In this document: positions 9,663-21,372 of the stretch, in pieces
Layout of the letters: every line of letters begins with the position of its first letter
Position numbering within the stretch: position 1 is the first letter of the stretch
Origin: Thermoprotei archaeon
GTDB taxonomy: Archaea > Thermoproteota > Thermoprotei > QMSL01 > B3-G16
Assembly: GCA_021162845.1 (NCBI GenBank)
Contig: JAGGXX010000027.1
Location: forward strand, 1 to 64,000
Length of the DNA stretch: 64,000 nucleotides
Reading direction: 5' to 3'
Notes under the pieces: generated by a model
What the model was told of the DNA's origin: nothing
What the model saw: the letters and a program-made list of their open reading frames with translations, nothing else
Database searches by the model: none
Translations under genes and position numbers: made by a program

Positions 9663-9833
9663 ATTAACCGCCCTAAGGCAATAACCTCACCCACCTTAAA
9701 AATAACCCCCCGTTAATATCTACACGAGGGATCTAGGTTAGAGGACATCGATCTAGCTTGAACGAGTACGTACAGAAGCGTTCGAACAGTTTATCAGGGG
9801 ATTACGGCTTAGACCTTATGAGTATATAAAAAG

Positions 9834-11093
9834 TTAAAGTAGAGGAGAGCGCGGGTTCCATTTACCCTGTGCTACAGGCGGTACATACTCTTCCAGCGCC
9901 TCTGGCCTAAAGTCGACCTTAGCTCCCTTTTCCGCAGACATATAGCACGCCATCATTAACTGCACTACTAGCAATCCATCATACCAGTCCTCACGAGGCT
10001 TGATGCCTTTAACGAAGGATTCTACCATGTGCCTATCCTCTGCTTGATAACCGTAGGTCACGGCCTCATCAGGTATGACAGGCATGAGGCCCTGATCGGC
10101 ATTCTGTTTTTCTATGAACTCCTCACTTGGTGGTATCTTCACGTTCCTGCTGAAGAACGTAAATAGCTCGGGTTGGAGGGTGTTTATCCATAATGAGTAC
10201 TCAGGACCTAAGACCTCGAACGTCAGCCTAAGGCCTGCTCCTATGAAGCACCAGGAAGTATGTGTCTCGCTTAGCACAACGTTTCCCTCGTTGTCCTCAT
10301 ACACTACGGTGGCCGTAGCGTAGTCCTCTGCGGGTTCAACGGAGTAATCCACTCCAAACCTCTTCCTGAGGTCTTCGACGTATACCTCTCTAGTCCACTT
10401 AAGTGAGGCGACCTCCGCGTATACCTTACGTGGTCTTAGGCTACCCTTGCCCTTCTCAGGATCCGTTAACAGGAATCTCGCCGCCTCAAGGCTATGACAC
10501 ATCATATCGAGGAGGACACCGCCTCCGGAAATAGTGGGTTTCCAGAACCAGCTCGAGTGCGGCCCGCCGTGTTCTTCAGCCGATCTAGCCAAGTACGGCC
10601 TTCCGGAATACCTCGCACCATACTTCCAGAGAACATCCTTTCCACGTACTAAGGAAGGCATGAACACCTGGTTTTCTAAATACCCATGGATTAACCCGGC
10701 CTTTTCAACCAACTTTATCATCTCCTTGGCTTCGGCTACATTTCTAGCTAGGGGCTTCTCGCAGGCTACCCCTATGAGATTACCCCTACCTTGAGAAGCC
10801 TCCTCAGCTATCGCCTTCACGATGGGTATCCTAACATTATTAGGAACCAGGATCCATACGGCATTAACATCCGGATCACGGAGCATCTCGTACAAGTCAA
10901 CATATACCTTGGGCTTGCCCACTCCTAGGCTCTCAGCAAACGCGGCTAGCTCCTTAGCATGTGCCTCAGTTCTACTATACACGGCTACCAGATCCGCATT
11001 TCTAACGCCCATCCAAGCCCTAACGTGAAACCTCGCCGAAAAGCCAGCGCCTATAAAAGCGACACCTAATCTCTTAGGGCTCATTTCGCTCAC
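9834..11093 (-). CDS. Gfo/Idh/MocA family NAD(P)-dependent dehydrogenase
   Basis: The 419-residue protein opens with the dinucleotide-binding strand GVAFIGAGFSARFHVRAW, followed by the family EKP motif (GVACEKPLARNVAEA) near residue 110, which places the catalytic Lys by the nicotinamide. The C-terminal alpha/beta domain contains GGGVLLDMMCHSLEAARFLL, the usual DxxxH segment. Enzymes of this family oxidise or reduce sugars, inositols and related polyols. The length is slightly above the family's usual 330-390. The start may be the first ATG or the internal MSPKRLGV. It is in the same orientation as the DUF364 gene downstream and the D-aminoacylase upstream. Substrate unknown. Confidence 0.85.
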   Translation of the reverse strand: MSEMSPKRLGVAFIGAGFSARFHVRAWMGVRNADLVAVYSRTEAHAKELAAFAESLGVGKPKVYVDLYEMLRDPDVNAVWILVPNNVRIPIVKAIAEEASQGRGNLIGVACEKPLARNVAEAKEMIKLVEKAGLIHGYLENQVFMPSLVRGKDVLWKYGARYSGRPYLARSAEEHGGPHSSWFWKPTISGGGVLLDMMCHSLEAARFLLTDPEKGKGSLRPRKVYAEVASLKWTREVYVEDLRKRFGVDYSVEPAEDYATATVVYEDNEGNVVLSETHTSWCFIGAGLRLTFEVLGPEYSLWINTLQPELFTFFSRNVKIPPSEEFIEKQNADQGLMPVIPDEAVTYGYQAEDRHMVESFVKGIKPREDWYDGLLVVQLMMACYMSAEKGAKVDFRPEALEEYVPPVAQGKWNPRSPLL

Positions 11094-11248
11094 CCCGATG
11101 TCCTCTAGTGGATAATATTCTAGGTGAATGGAGCTAAAAGCTCTTTATCCCACTTAAGGAGGAGTGCCATTGGCATCTGGTAAGTAATCTGAGGAAAGAA
11201 CATGGCCTATTTTTCCTTCTGATATTTCGGCTAGGCTTACATCAAGTC

Positions 11249-12844
11249 TCATCGATACCGCGTGCTCTTTAATAGCCTTCCAGCCTTAGCTTTAGTATGC
11301 CTGCCTTCTTCTACAACTATGATGCCGTTCACTATCACGTACTCTATGCCCCTTGGATAATTATGAGGGGATTCGTATGTTGCGGTATCTTTTATTGAGT
11401 GATAATTGAATATCGTTATATCAGCCTTAAATCCTGGCCTTATCAGGCCTCTATCCCATAATCTAAGCTTTCTAGCTGGTAAGCTTGTCATCTTCCTTAT
11501 CGCCTCCGGTAGGCTCAGCAGTTTATGCTTTCTAACGTACTCAGATATCACCCTGGGGAAGGTACCGTAGTTCCTTGGATGCGGCTTGCCCTCACCGAAC
11601 CTGCGGACCGATCCATCGCTTCCTATGGCCACTAATGGATGCGCTAAGGCCCTACGCACATCATCCTCGCTCATCGAGTGTATGATTATAGCAGTCGCGC
11701 CTTCATCTTCCGTTATGATCCTCGCTATGGCTTTAACGGGATCTATCCCCCATAGCTGGGCTATCTCCTCTATGCTCCTTCCCTCAAGCTCCTTATGGAC
11801 CTCTGAATAGGCTATAACTATCTGATTCCACTCCAGATAGCGTTCCTCCATTATCCCCCTTCGCTCGAACTCCTTTGATATCTCGTCCAGGATGCTGGAA
11901 TCCCTAAGTCTTTCAATGAGCTTCAGTATCCCGCCTTCCCTGACCCATGGAGGAAGGAGCGCATCGAGGCCTGTTGAGCTGGCCGCATAGGGATATGCGT
12001 CAGCGCTGATGTCATATCCCCTCTCAGCGTAATTCTCCACAACCGAAAGGGCTGTTTTTATGTAGCCCCAGGCTGGGATCCCCGTGGACTTTAGATGGGA
12101 GATCTCCACACTGACTCCACTACTAATGCCTATAGTGATGGTCTCCATGATTGAGTCAAGTAAGCCGACCCCCTCATTTCTCATGTGCGTTGCATAGATG
12201 CCGTGAAATGGAGCTATGGCTTTAGCCATCTCGATTAACTCTTGAGTCTTAGCGAAGAGTCCGGGCACATAAATGAGACCTGTCGATAGGCCGAAAGCGC
12301 CAGCTTCCATGGCTTTACGAGCTAGATATATCATCTCCTTAAGATCCCTTTCTGAGGGTTGAGCACTCCCAGCCCCTAAGACCGCACTCCTCACAGTACC
12401 ATGTCCTATTAGTGTGACGATATTGACACTCTTCTCAAGTTCACCCAAGGCCTTCATATATTCAGGGAAGCTCCTCCAAGGGATAGTGCCGAATTTCTCA
12501 AGGAGCTTCTTAAGCCCCACACGCATGACATCGATGTTCTCATCTGTTATTGGCGCCGGTGAGAAGCCACAATTTCCGATCACTAAGGTCGTGACTCCCT
12601 GCATTACATAATTATCTGCAGTGGGAACTAGGAATATGCCCTCATCGCTATGATTATGGATATCTATGAAACCTGGGGCTACTATCAGGTTAGATGCATC
12701 TATGACTCTTTCCGCTTCCTTAACGGATAAATTACCGATTTTAACGATCGTATCGTTGACTATTCCGATATCCGCCTTAAAGGGTGGAGCTCCGCTTCCA
12801 TCTACTATGATACCGTTCTTTATGATTAAATCGAAAGCGGACAT
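11249..12844 (-). CDS. N-acyl-D-amino-acid deacylase (D-aminoacylase, amidohydrolase superfamily)
   Basis: The 531-residue protein has the amidohydrolase start IIKNGIIVDGSGAPP, the metal-binding APGFIDIHNHSD motif near residue 60, TTLVIGNCGFSPAP (the D-aminoacylase Cys segment), GHGTVR, ATHMRNEG and VEISHLKSTG metal-site strands, and a C-terminal beta-sandwich with PGFKADITIFN. These mark the D-aminoacylase/dihydroorotase-like family that deacylates N-acyl-D-amino acids. No signal peptide is present, so it is cytoplasmic. It may be functionally linked with the peptidase-like and amidase-like genes nearby. The start ATG at 12844 matches the family start. Confidence 0.88.
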   Translation of the reverse strand: MSAFDLIIKNGIIVDGSGAPPFKADIGIVNDTIVKIGNLSVKEAERVIDASNLIVAPGFIDIHNHSDEGIFLVPTADNYVMQGVTTLVIGNCGFSPAPITDENIDVMRVGLKKLLEKFGTIPWRSFPEYMKALGELEKSVNIVTLIGHGTVRSAVLGAGSAQPSERDLKEMIYLARKAMEAGAFGLSTGLIYVPGLFAKTQELIEMAKAIAPFHGIYATHMRNEGVGLLDSIMETITIGISSGVSVEISHLKSTGIPAWGYIKTALSVVENYAERGYDISADAYPYAASSTGLDALLPPWVREGGILKLIERLRDSSILDEISKEFERRGIMEERYLEWNQIVIAYSEVHKELEGRSIEEIAQLWGIDPVKAIARIITEDEGATAIIIHSMSEDDVRRALAHPLVAIGSDGSVRRFGEGKPHPRNYGTFPRVISEYVRKHKLLSLPEAIRKMTSLPARKLRLWDRGLIRPGFKADITIFNYHSIKDTATYESPHNYPRGIEYVIVNGIIVVEEGRHTKAKAGRLLKSTRYR

Positions 12845-12960
12845 AAACCCGACCCTAGAGGATCATAGTATCACTTAAAGATTGTTAAGTACTTAATTTA
12901 ATGTAAGTACACTTAATATGCTATTGATAGATTGTTGCATCCCGAAATACTAATTACATA

Positions 12961-13422
12961 TTATTCGTGCCTTCTCCTTAAGGCCTCTCGCTCTATCCTT
13001 CTAGAGATCCACTCATGCCCTAGTTCTTCAAGCTCCCATTCGCGTTTGAAATGCTTGAAGAGCTCTCTTGCTTCTCTCCAAAAACCACCATCATACGCCA
13101 CCTTACCATGTTCTAATGCGTCTAGTAAGGCCAAGTCGAATTTCCTGAGGGCTTCATAGAACTCCTCCTCTGTATATGCCCATGCCTCCACTAATGGTAC
13201 ACATGGTAAAAGTTTAAGCCTCTCAAAGCTCTTTGGAGTAGCTTTCAGCACAACTAGGACGTCTAAGTCACTCGAGGGTTTCCAATCACCTCGAGCTCTT
13301 GAACCGAAGACCACTATGCATCTTACATTATCCTTTACCTTTCGTAGAAGTTCATCGGTAAACTCCGTGAGGTACTTCATTACGTTCACTCCTCTTTCAT
13401 CAGAACCTAATCCTTCAGCCAT
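12961..13422 (-). CDS. Minimal nucleotidyltransferase (MNT) antitoxin-like protein
   Basis: The 153-residue protein carries the nucleotidyltransferase motif FGSRARGDWKPSSDLDVLVVL (GS-x10-DxD) at about 35-56, followed by a helical tail with basic ends. Such MNT proteins are usually encoded with a HEPN partner and act as AMP-transferring antitoxins. Here the partner frame lies 16 bases upstream on the same strand but is broken (see the HEPN pseudogene), so this appears to be an orphan antitoxin. Start ATG 13422 is preceded by GAGGTGAG, a ribosome-binding-like sequence. The length is somewhat longer than a minimal MNT. Confidence 0.75.
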   Translation of the reverse strand: MAEGLGSDERGVNVMKYLTEFTDELLRKVKDNVRCIVVFGSRARGDWKPSSDLDVLVVLKATPKSFERLKLLPCVPLVEAWAYTEEEFYEALRKFDLALLDALEHGKVAYDGGFWREARELFKHFKREWELEELGHEWISRRIEREALRRRHE

Positions 13423-13438
13423 CGTCTCACCTCACTTA

Positions 13439-13798
13439 TTACCTTTTAGCCACTTCTATGGCCTCTTTAGCAGCTACCTCATCATAAGTTATCCCGTACC
13501 TCCTCCTAGCATCGGGATACCGAGAGGCCGTGCAATGAACGATAAGCTCCATGAGCTTCCCTTGACTGATATCAAGAAAGAGGCCATAACTTCTAGCCCG
13601 CTCATAGAGCATAAGTAGGTCATGCGTTCAAAGGAAATTACCATGAGCTATCAGGAAAGCCTTAAGGGCAAACTCCACCGCTTGTTCTGCGTGGAAGCAG
13701 GCGTAGGCATAATTTCTGTAACGCAATCGTTCTTTAGCCCTTCGTAGTTCAGAGAGACAGCTCTCGATCCACTCTTTATAGCTTATATCTATCGCCAG
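13439..13798 (-). pseudogene. HEPN-domain toxin-like gene, interrupted by in-frame TGA
   Basis: The minus strand encodes a 119-codon HEPN domain in a single frame: YKEWIESCLSELRRAKERL, then NYAYACFHAEQAVEFALKAFLIAHG, then after a TGA at 13628-13630 THDLLMLYERARSYG and RYPDARRRYGITYDE. The AEQAxxxALKA and THDLxxL segments are the classic HEPN pattern. The frame has no ATG, GTG or TTG start near its beginning (it reads LAIDISYKEW, possibly an ATG changed to ATA) and a stop in the middle. It therefore looks like a two-hit pseudogene, upstream of the intact MNT gene. Readthrough or a sequence error is the alternative. Confidence 0.7.
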
Positions 13799-13810
13799 TC
13801 ATAAGCTATA
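13777..13810. repeat. 10-bp inverted repeat at the start of the HEPN pseudogene
   Basis: TATAGCTTAT (13777-13786) and its exact reverse complement ATAAGCTATA (13801-13810) flank a 14-base spacer, straddling the expected HEPN start codon. The position would suit an autoregulatory operator of a toxin-antitoxin operon. The remaining sequence up to 14070 holds no gene I can support. Confidence 0.35.
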
Positions 13811-14069
13811 GATAACCTCAGCGATCGAGCTCTTATTACTATCGTAACCAATCTAAGCACCACTATTTCCGCTTGTACATCTAGAGAGCATGTTCTCTCA
13901 TGCTTAGGCTACATTAGGAGTGTTACGTGTACGACAAGTAGATTATAGCTCAGGTTCGTCGTATCTAGCTTCTAGGCCCTAGGAAAATGCAACTTTCCGG
14001 TTTGTGCTTCTCAGCCACGTCAGCCAAGAGGGTTACTAGAAGATGATGCTTTAATCTAACGTAATACCC

Positions 14070-14100
14070 TTATTATAAGTGAAAAGCGTAATCAGGAGGT
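14070..14100 (+). promoter_or_regulatory. TATA box and Shine-Dalgarno for the MntA-HepT gene
   Basis: TTATTATAAG (14070-14079) lies about 25-30 bases before the ATG, and GGAGGT (14095-14100) stands four bases before it. The 13799-14069 stretch upstream shows no gene; it contains only a short GAGAG/CTCTC hairpin near 13885. Confidence 0.5.
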
Positions 14101-14104
14101 TAAA

Positions 14105-14911
14105 ATGATCCTAAGGCTTAATAAAGTACTTCCTGTACTCAGAGATGTCCTCCTGAAACATAAGGATGTCGAAGTAGCCATAATCTTCGGCTCAATAGTC
14201 GAGAAAGGAGCATCACATCACGATATAGACCTGGCGGTAAAATTTTCCCGAAGAAAAGGAGATCTCTTAACGGTTGGAGGATTAGTGGCAGATATTGCTG
14301 AAGCGCTGAGGATAAGCGAGGATGTCATAGATATAGTGGACTTAGAGAGAGCTGGTCCGGCTTTGTTATGGAGAATACTGAGAAGTGGTATGATAATCAA
14401 GGGAGACGAGAGCATCATTAGGGACATTAGAGCTAAGGCAGAGCGATATCCTGACATAGCCATTGACGTTAGGACGTGGATGACCTTTGATCCTAATCCT
14501 AAGCTCGACAAAATAGCGATAATCTCGAGGATTGAGGAGATAAGGAGAAATATTGAGTTTTTAAGGAATGAGATATTAACACGAAGCTCGGAAGAGCTTA
14601 CTTATAAGGACATCTTAGCCCTCGAGAGGAGCGTACATAGGATAATAGAGGCGATGTTAGACATATGTAAACATCTAGTGGCTGTATTTTCACTTGGACT
14701 AGTAGAAAGTTATGGTGAATATCCAAGGAAGTTAGCTAAGGCAGGAAAGATGCCAGGGGAGTTGGCGGAGGAAGTGAGGAGGCTAGCTGGCTTGAGGAAT
14801 ATACTCGTACATAGGTATTTAGAAGTAGATTTAGATAAGCTATATCAAACAGCAAGAAAAATCGTTGAGGAGATAGCTAATAAGTTTATAGAATGGGTTA
14901 AAGATATGTGA
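14105..14911 (+). CDS. Fused MntA-HepT: nucleotidyltransferase antitoxin and HEPN ribonuclease in one protein
   Basis: The 268-residue protein joins two domains normally encoded separately. Residues 1-100 are a MntA-type nucleotidyltransferase with IIFGSIVEKGASHHDIDLAV (GS-x9-DxD; the usual spacing is 10) followed by the DxIDIVDLxxA segment. Residues 130-268 are a HepT/DUF86 HEPN domain ending with RNILVHRYLEVD, which contains an intact R-x4-H-x-Y motif, the HEPN RNase site whose Tyr is the AMPylation target in the Shewanella HepT/MntA pair. A fusion implies that modification may occur in cis, keeping the RNase off. It stands alone on the plus strand with its own promoter, about 300 bases from the broken MNT/HEPN pair. 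Function is inferred from the characterised two-gene system. Confidence 0.85.
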   Translation: MILRLNKVLPVLRDVLLKHKDVEVAIIFGSIVEKGASHHDIDLAVKFSRRKGDLLTVGGLVADIAEALRISEDVIDIVDLERAGPALLWRILRSGMIIKGDESIIRDIRAKAERYPDIAIDVRTWMTFDPNPKLDKIAIISRIEEIRRNIEFLRNEILTRSSEELTYKDILALERSVHRIIEAMLDICKHLVAVFSLGLVESYGEYPRKLAKAGKMPGELAEEVRRLAGLRNILVHRYLEVDLDKLYQTARKIVEEIANKFIEWVKDM

Positions 14912-15143
14912 TATATTGCCTATATTTTCCATGAAATCCCGTTTTCTAAGACCTTTCCTTATGACCCTTCATAATTTTAAGCGAATAATGCAATTCACCT
15001 CCATTAAGCTTACTTAAGCTTCGGATGCTAAAACTATGATGCTAACTTGGAGGTGTATAACTCACTAACCGTGAAATTTGTTAAACGAAATTGTTTTAAG
15101 TATTCATGAGGATATCGTTTGATGACATTAATGCTCATTAACG

Positions 15144-16430
15144 GTGAGCTTAGTGAAGGGGGAATTTGATAGGAGTTATATTAGGATGGCTTTAAGAGAG
15201 AAGGAAGCGTCCATAGTAGACTTCATATTGAATTCCTTCTATAGAAGGTTAAAGACCCCCATAACGTTGCTAGGGGTATCACCAATTTCAATCCACATAG
15301 TTAAGGGAGCGCTTCTCAGCGCAAAGAAGCATAACGCTCCAATCATGTTTATAGCATCGCTTAATCAAGTCGATGTGGATGGTGGTTACACGGGTTGGAC
15401 TCCTTATAAATTTGTAAGGTTGGTGAAGGAGCTCGTATCCGAGATGAATTTTGAAAATCCCGTGATTATAGCATCGGATCATTGCGGCCCTTGGCTAAAG
15501 GACAAACACCTCGTTGAGGGCCTAAGTTTAGAGGAGGCAATGGAGGACGTAAAGGCCTCAATAGAGGCTGCCATTAAGGCGGGATATGATATCCTGCATA
15601 TCGATACAACAGTGGATATGAATGACCCTAAGCTAGACGTAGAGATCGTGGCAGAGAGGACACTGGAGCTCATCGACTATGCAGAGAACCTACGTAGAGA
15701 GGAAGGATTACCTAAGATAAGCTATGAGGTGGGAAGCGATAGGTGGGGTATTAAGGATCCTAGCAAGGTTAGGGAGCTCTTGGTACTCCTTAAGAGAGGC
15801 TTAAGAGATAAAGGCCTGGATGATATCTGGCCCTCGTTTATCGTAGGGGATCTGGGAACTGCACTACTACCGAGGAACCAAATGAACCTAAGCAGGGGCA
15901 TTGAGCTCGTGAAGATAGCTAGCGAATTCAATTCATACGTGAAGGGACATTCCACGGATTACGTTAAGAATCCTGAGGACTATCCGAAGATAGGGATCGG
16001 CGGAGCTAATGTCGGCCCAGAGTTCGCAGATGTGGAGTACAGGGCCTTGAGGAGATTATCTAAGTTAGAGGAAGAGTACAGTAAGAAGTACGGCATCCGC
16101 TCATCGAACTTAATCAACGCCTTAACGAGGTACATTGAAAGAGATGGGAGATGGAGAAAGTACGCAAAATCCGCTACTAACCTCAATGAGATCCCAGAGG
16201 AACATAGGGAATGGGTCATAGGAATTTCTTCGCGGTATGTATACGCTGAGAGGGAAGTCATTCAAGCAATGGAAAAACTCTGTGAAAATTTAAAGGAGAT
16301 GGGAATTAATGGCAAGGAGTATGTAGTCCGAGAAGTAGCCAAGGCCGTAGAACGATATATCCTCGCATTTAACTTAAGCGATAGCGCACTCAAGCTAAAG
16401 AAGTTGTTAGAGGGCACATCATGTACGTAA
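15144..16430 (+). CDS. GatZ/KbaZ-like tagatose-bisphosphate aldolase family protein
   Basis: The 428-residue protein resembles GatZ/KbaZ, the so-called non-catalytic subunit of class II D-tagatose-1,6-bisphosphate aldolase: LLGVSPISIHIVKGALLSA, then a LNQVDVDGGYTGWTP segment, ASDHCGPW, and DILHIDTTVDM along a TIM barrel. No GatY-type class II aldolase is present in the window, so it may act alone, as has been suggested for some members. The enzyme would cleave tagatose-1,6-bisphosphate in galactose or galactitol breakdown. It faces the lacZ gene convergently, consistent with galactoside metabolism. The track start is GTG 15144; ATG 15186 (MALREKEAS) is an alternative. Confidence 0.72.
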   Translation: MSLVKGEFDRSYIRMALREKEASIVDFILNSFYRRLKTPITLLGVSPISIHIVKGALLSAKKHNAPIMFIASLNQVDVDGGYTGWTPYKFVRLVKELVSEMNFENPVIIASDHCGPWLKDKHLVEGLSLEEAMEDVKASIEAAIKAGYDILHIDTTVDMNDPKLDVEIVAERTLELIDYAENLRREEGLPKISYEVGSDRWGIKDPSKVRELLVLLKRGLRDKGLDDIWPSFIVGDLGTALLPRNQMNLSRGIELVKIASEFNSYVKGHSTDYVKNPEDYPKIGIGGANVGPEFADVEYRALRRLSKLEEEYSKKYGIRSSNLINALTRYIERDGRWRKYAKSATNLNEIPEEHREWVIGISSRYVYAEREVIQAMEKLCENLKEMGINGKEYVVREVAKAVERYILAFNLSDSALKLKKLLEGTSCT

Positions 16431-16524
16431 TTTAGGCAATAAAGGCTTTAGGTCTCTCATGATAAAACTTCAAAGAGCCTCTGATTTTTAGAAAAAGACG
16501 AGGAATGGTTCAGTAAGTTCTCAA

Positions 16525-19677
<3,153 letters not shown>

Positions 19678-19695
19678 TTAGACCTGTGTTTAAGA

Positions 19696-19706
19696 AAAAT
19701 ATAATT
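19696..19706 (-). promoter_or_regulatory. TATA box of lacZ
   Basis: On the minus strand AATTATATTTT lies about 30 bases before the lacZ ATG (19668), which predicts a start site within about ten bases of the ATG, the near-leaderless pattern common in Thermoproteota. The rest of 19707-19945 shows no gene. Confidence 0.45.
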
Positions 19707-19945
19707 CTTCTCCAGGGAGGTACCTAGTCGATGAGGGGGCCGCTAGTTCCAAGAACTCGTTGAGGAGGTTAGGGGTTCAGCGAGGGTGATACACATCACG
19801 AATCAGTGCGACCGAAAGATCATCATCCCATAGCCTAATTTTTTAAGGATAAAAATTTAGTTTTCCCTAGGAGGCCTCTAGAAAACCGTGAAAAGTTAAA
19901 AAGGACTTTGAGTAAGACGATACATGAGCTAGCTCCCTCGATAAC

Positions 19946-20449
19946 GTGCATCAGAGGATGCGTCAAATGCCTTTACTTAGTAAGAAGGCAAGGGTTAGGA
20001 TAGACAGCAGCTTGTGTAGGGGATGCGACTTCTGTAAGACTGTAAACGTATGTTATAGTCCATCCCGCTGCTTGGGCTATCTATCCTGTTATTACTCGTG
20101 CCCATTCGAGGCAAGGGTCATCGAATATGAAGATGAATATGTAAGGGAGGTCACGATCTACGTTGATAAAGTTCGATATAGAGTTCCCGATGGGATCACA
20201 GTAGCTGAGGCGTTACGGTATGTAGGGTTCGAGTTTAAGAGGCCTGGCCTTGGAGAGCCCTCTTTAGCCTGTAAGACTGGAGGATGCTGGGCTTGTGCAT
20301 TGATCATAAACGGCTCCTTAGAGAGGACCTGCATTACACCAGTTATCAATGGTATGAGGATAGATACTCAAGTAAGAGATATCGAGCCAAGGAGGATAGT
20401 TCACGGCCCTTCTCCACATATCGTTGGAGGCAAGGCAACGCCTTGGTAG
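19946..20449 (+). CDS. Fe-S electron-transfer domain protein (upstream half of an amber-split radical SAM gene)
   Basis: The 167-residue product has a Cys-rich N-terminal region (CRGCDFC, CYSPSRCLGYLSCYYSC, about 25-55) that looks like a modified 4Fe-4S centre, then a plant-type 2Fe-2S domain (VTIYVDKVRYRVPDGITVAEALR, ACKTGGCWACALIINGSLERTC). It ends GGKATPW-TAG. The next codons, CAG GTG AAC, continue in the same frame into the radical SAM domain. I recall archaeal homologues that run through this point as a single chain (TPW followed by a short linker and GCNxRCPQCQN). This may therefore be the N-terminal half of one protein, or a genuine separate redox subunit. The start may be GTG 19946 or ATG 19967. 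Confidence 0.6.
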   Translation: MHQRMRQMPLLSKKARVRIDSSLCRGCDFCKTVNVCYSPSRCLGYLSCYYSCPFEARVIEYEDEYVREVTIYVDKVRYRVPDGITVAEALRYVGFEFKRPGLGEPSLACKTGGCWACALIINGSLERTCITPVINGMRIDTQVRDIEPRRIVHGPSPHIVGGKATPW

Positions 20450-20452
20450 CAG

Positions 20453-21193
20453 GTGAACTACGTGGACTACGTTGAGGCGGCTATATGGGTCTCCGGATGT
20501 AATCTCCGCTGTCCCCAGTGCCAGAATTACTCAGTAACATATGATAATACCTCGCTGGCCCTTACACCTCAGGAAGCCGCCAGCCTCGTAGTTTTATGTC
20601 ATAGGAGATATAATACCCGCGGTATAGCAATCAGTGGCGGTGAGCCAGCCCTTAATCGTAGATGGCTGATCGACTTCTTTCATGAGGTAACACGTCATGT
20701 TAAGCCAAATGTTAGGAGACATCTAGATAGTAATGGTACATTACTTAGGCCGGACTATATCGACGAGCTCGTAGAGTCGGGCTGTAACCATATAGGAGTC
20801 GAGCCGAAGTGCCTTTACGTTAAGACGTATATGAAGATAACGGGCTTGAACGAAGAGGGAATTGCTAGGGAATACTTGGAAACCTCATGGAAGGCTATAG
20901 AGTACATTAATGAAAATTATAGAGATGAAGTATATCTCGGCATAGGGCTTGTATACAATAAGGAATTAGTGACATTAGACGAGATAGCCGAGGCCGGGAA
21001 AAGAATAGCGGGAATAGATCCTAACATACAGGTGACCGTACTGGATTATTTTCCAGCATTTCGCAGGAGAAATTTAAAGAGACCTAGCGTAAATGAAATG
21101 CTCATGGTTAAGCGAGTCCTTGAAGAACAAGGATTGAGGACGGTCATAGTGCAGACGGAAAGAGGACATGTAGGGCCTAATGCAAGAGCTTAA
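20453..21193 (+). CDS. Radical SAM protein (downstream half of an amber-split gene)
   Basis: The 246-residue product is a radical SAM enzyme: SGCNLRCPQCQN (CxxxCxxC cluster loop), GIAISGGEPALN (GGE motif), then DSNGTLL and GVEPKCLYV strands of the partial TIM barrel. It resembles activase-like or AmmeMemoRadiSam-type proteins, but the substrate is unknown. It lies in the same frame as the upstream Fe-S gene, separated by only TAG CAG, so the two either form one product by readthrough or one broken gene, or are translated separately from the GTG at 20453. It ends with a hydrophilic tail (ERGHVGPNARA). Confidence 0.75.
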   Translation: MNYVDYVEAAIWVSGCNLRCPQCQNYSVTYDNTSLALTPQEAASLVVLCHRRYNTRGIAISGGEPALNRRWLIDFFHEVTRHVKPNVRRHLDSNGTLLRPDYIDELVESGCNHIGVEPKCLYVKTYMKITGLNEEGIAREYLETSWKAIEYINENYRDEVYLGIGLVYNKELVTLDEIAEAGKRIAGIDPNIQVTVLDYFPAFRRRNLKRPSVNEMLMVKRVLEEQGLRTVIVQTERGHVGPNARA

Positions 21194-21372
21194 GCTTAAA
21201 GGAGCTCCAAATGAAGGTAAAGATTCGAACATATCCGAGCGACTAATATGCACATTATATCAATCCATCGACATGTCTATCATGAACTTAATCATGGTAA
21301 TCGTCATGAATATTACTATTAAGAGATAGATTATGAATGTTAAGATGGACATTTCAGTCAAAAAATAATCGC

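Noticed and set aside
20447-20449. TAG as a pyrrolysine codon
   Set aside because: Other genes here (GH116, the unknown at 37265, biotin carboxylase) end in TAG and no pyl genes are visible, so a general TAG decoding is not supported; the site is kept as a finding without that claim.
21216-21290. tRNA-like GATTCGAAC sequence
   Set aside because: No acceptor stem or anticodon arm can be paired around it; no tRNA gene was found anywhere in the window.
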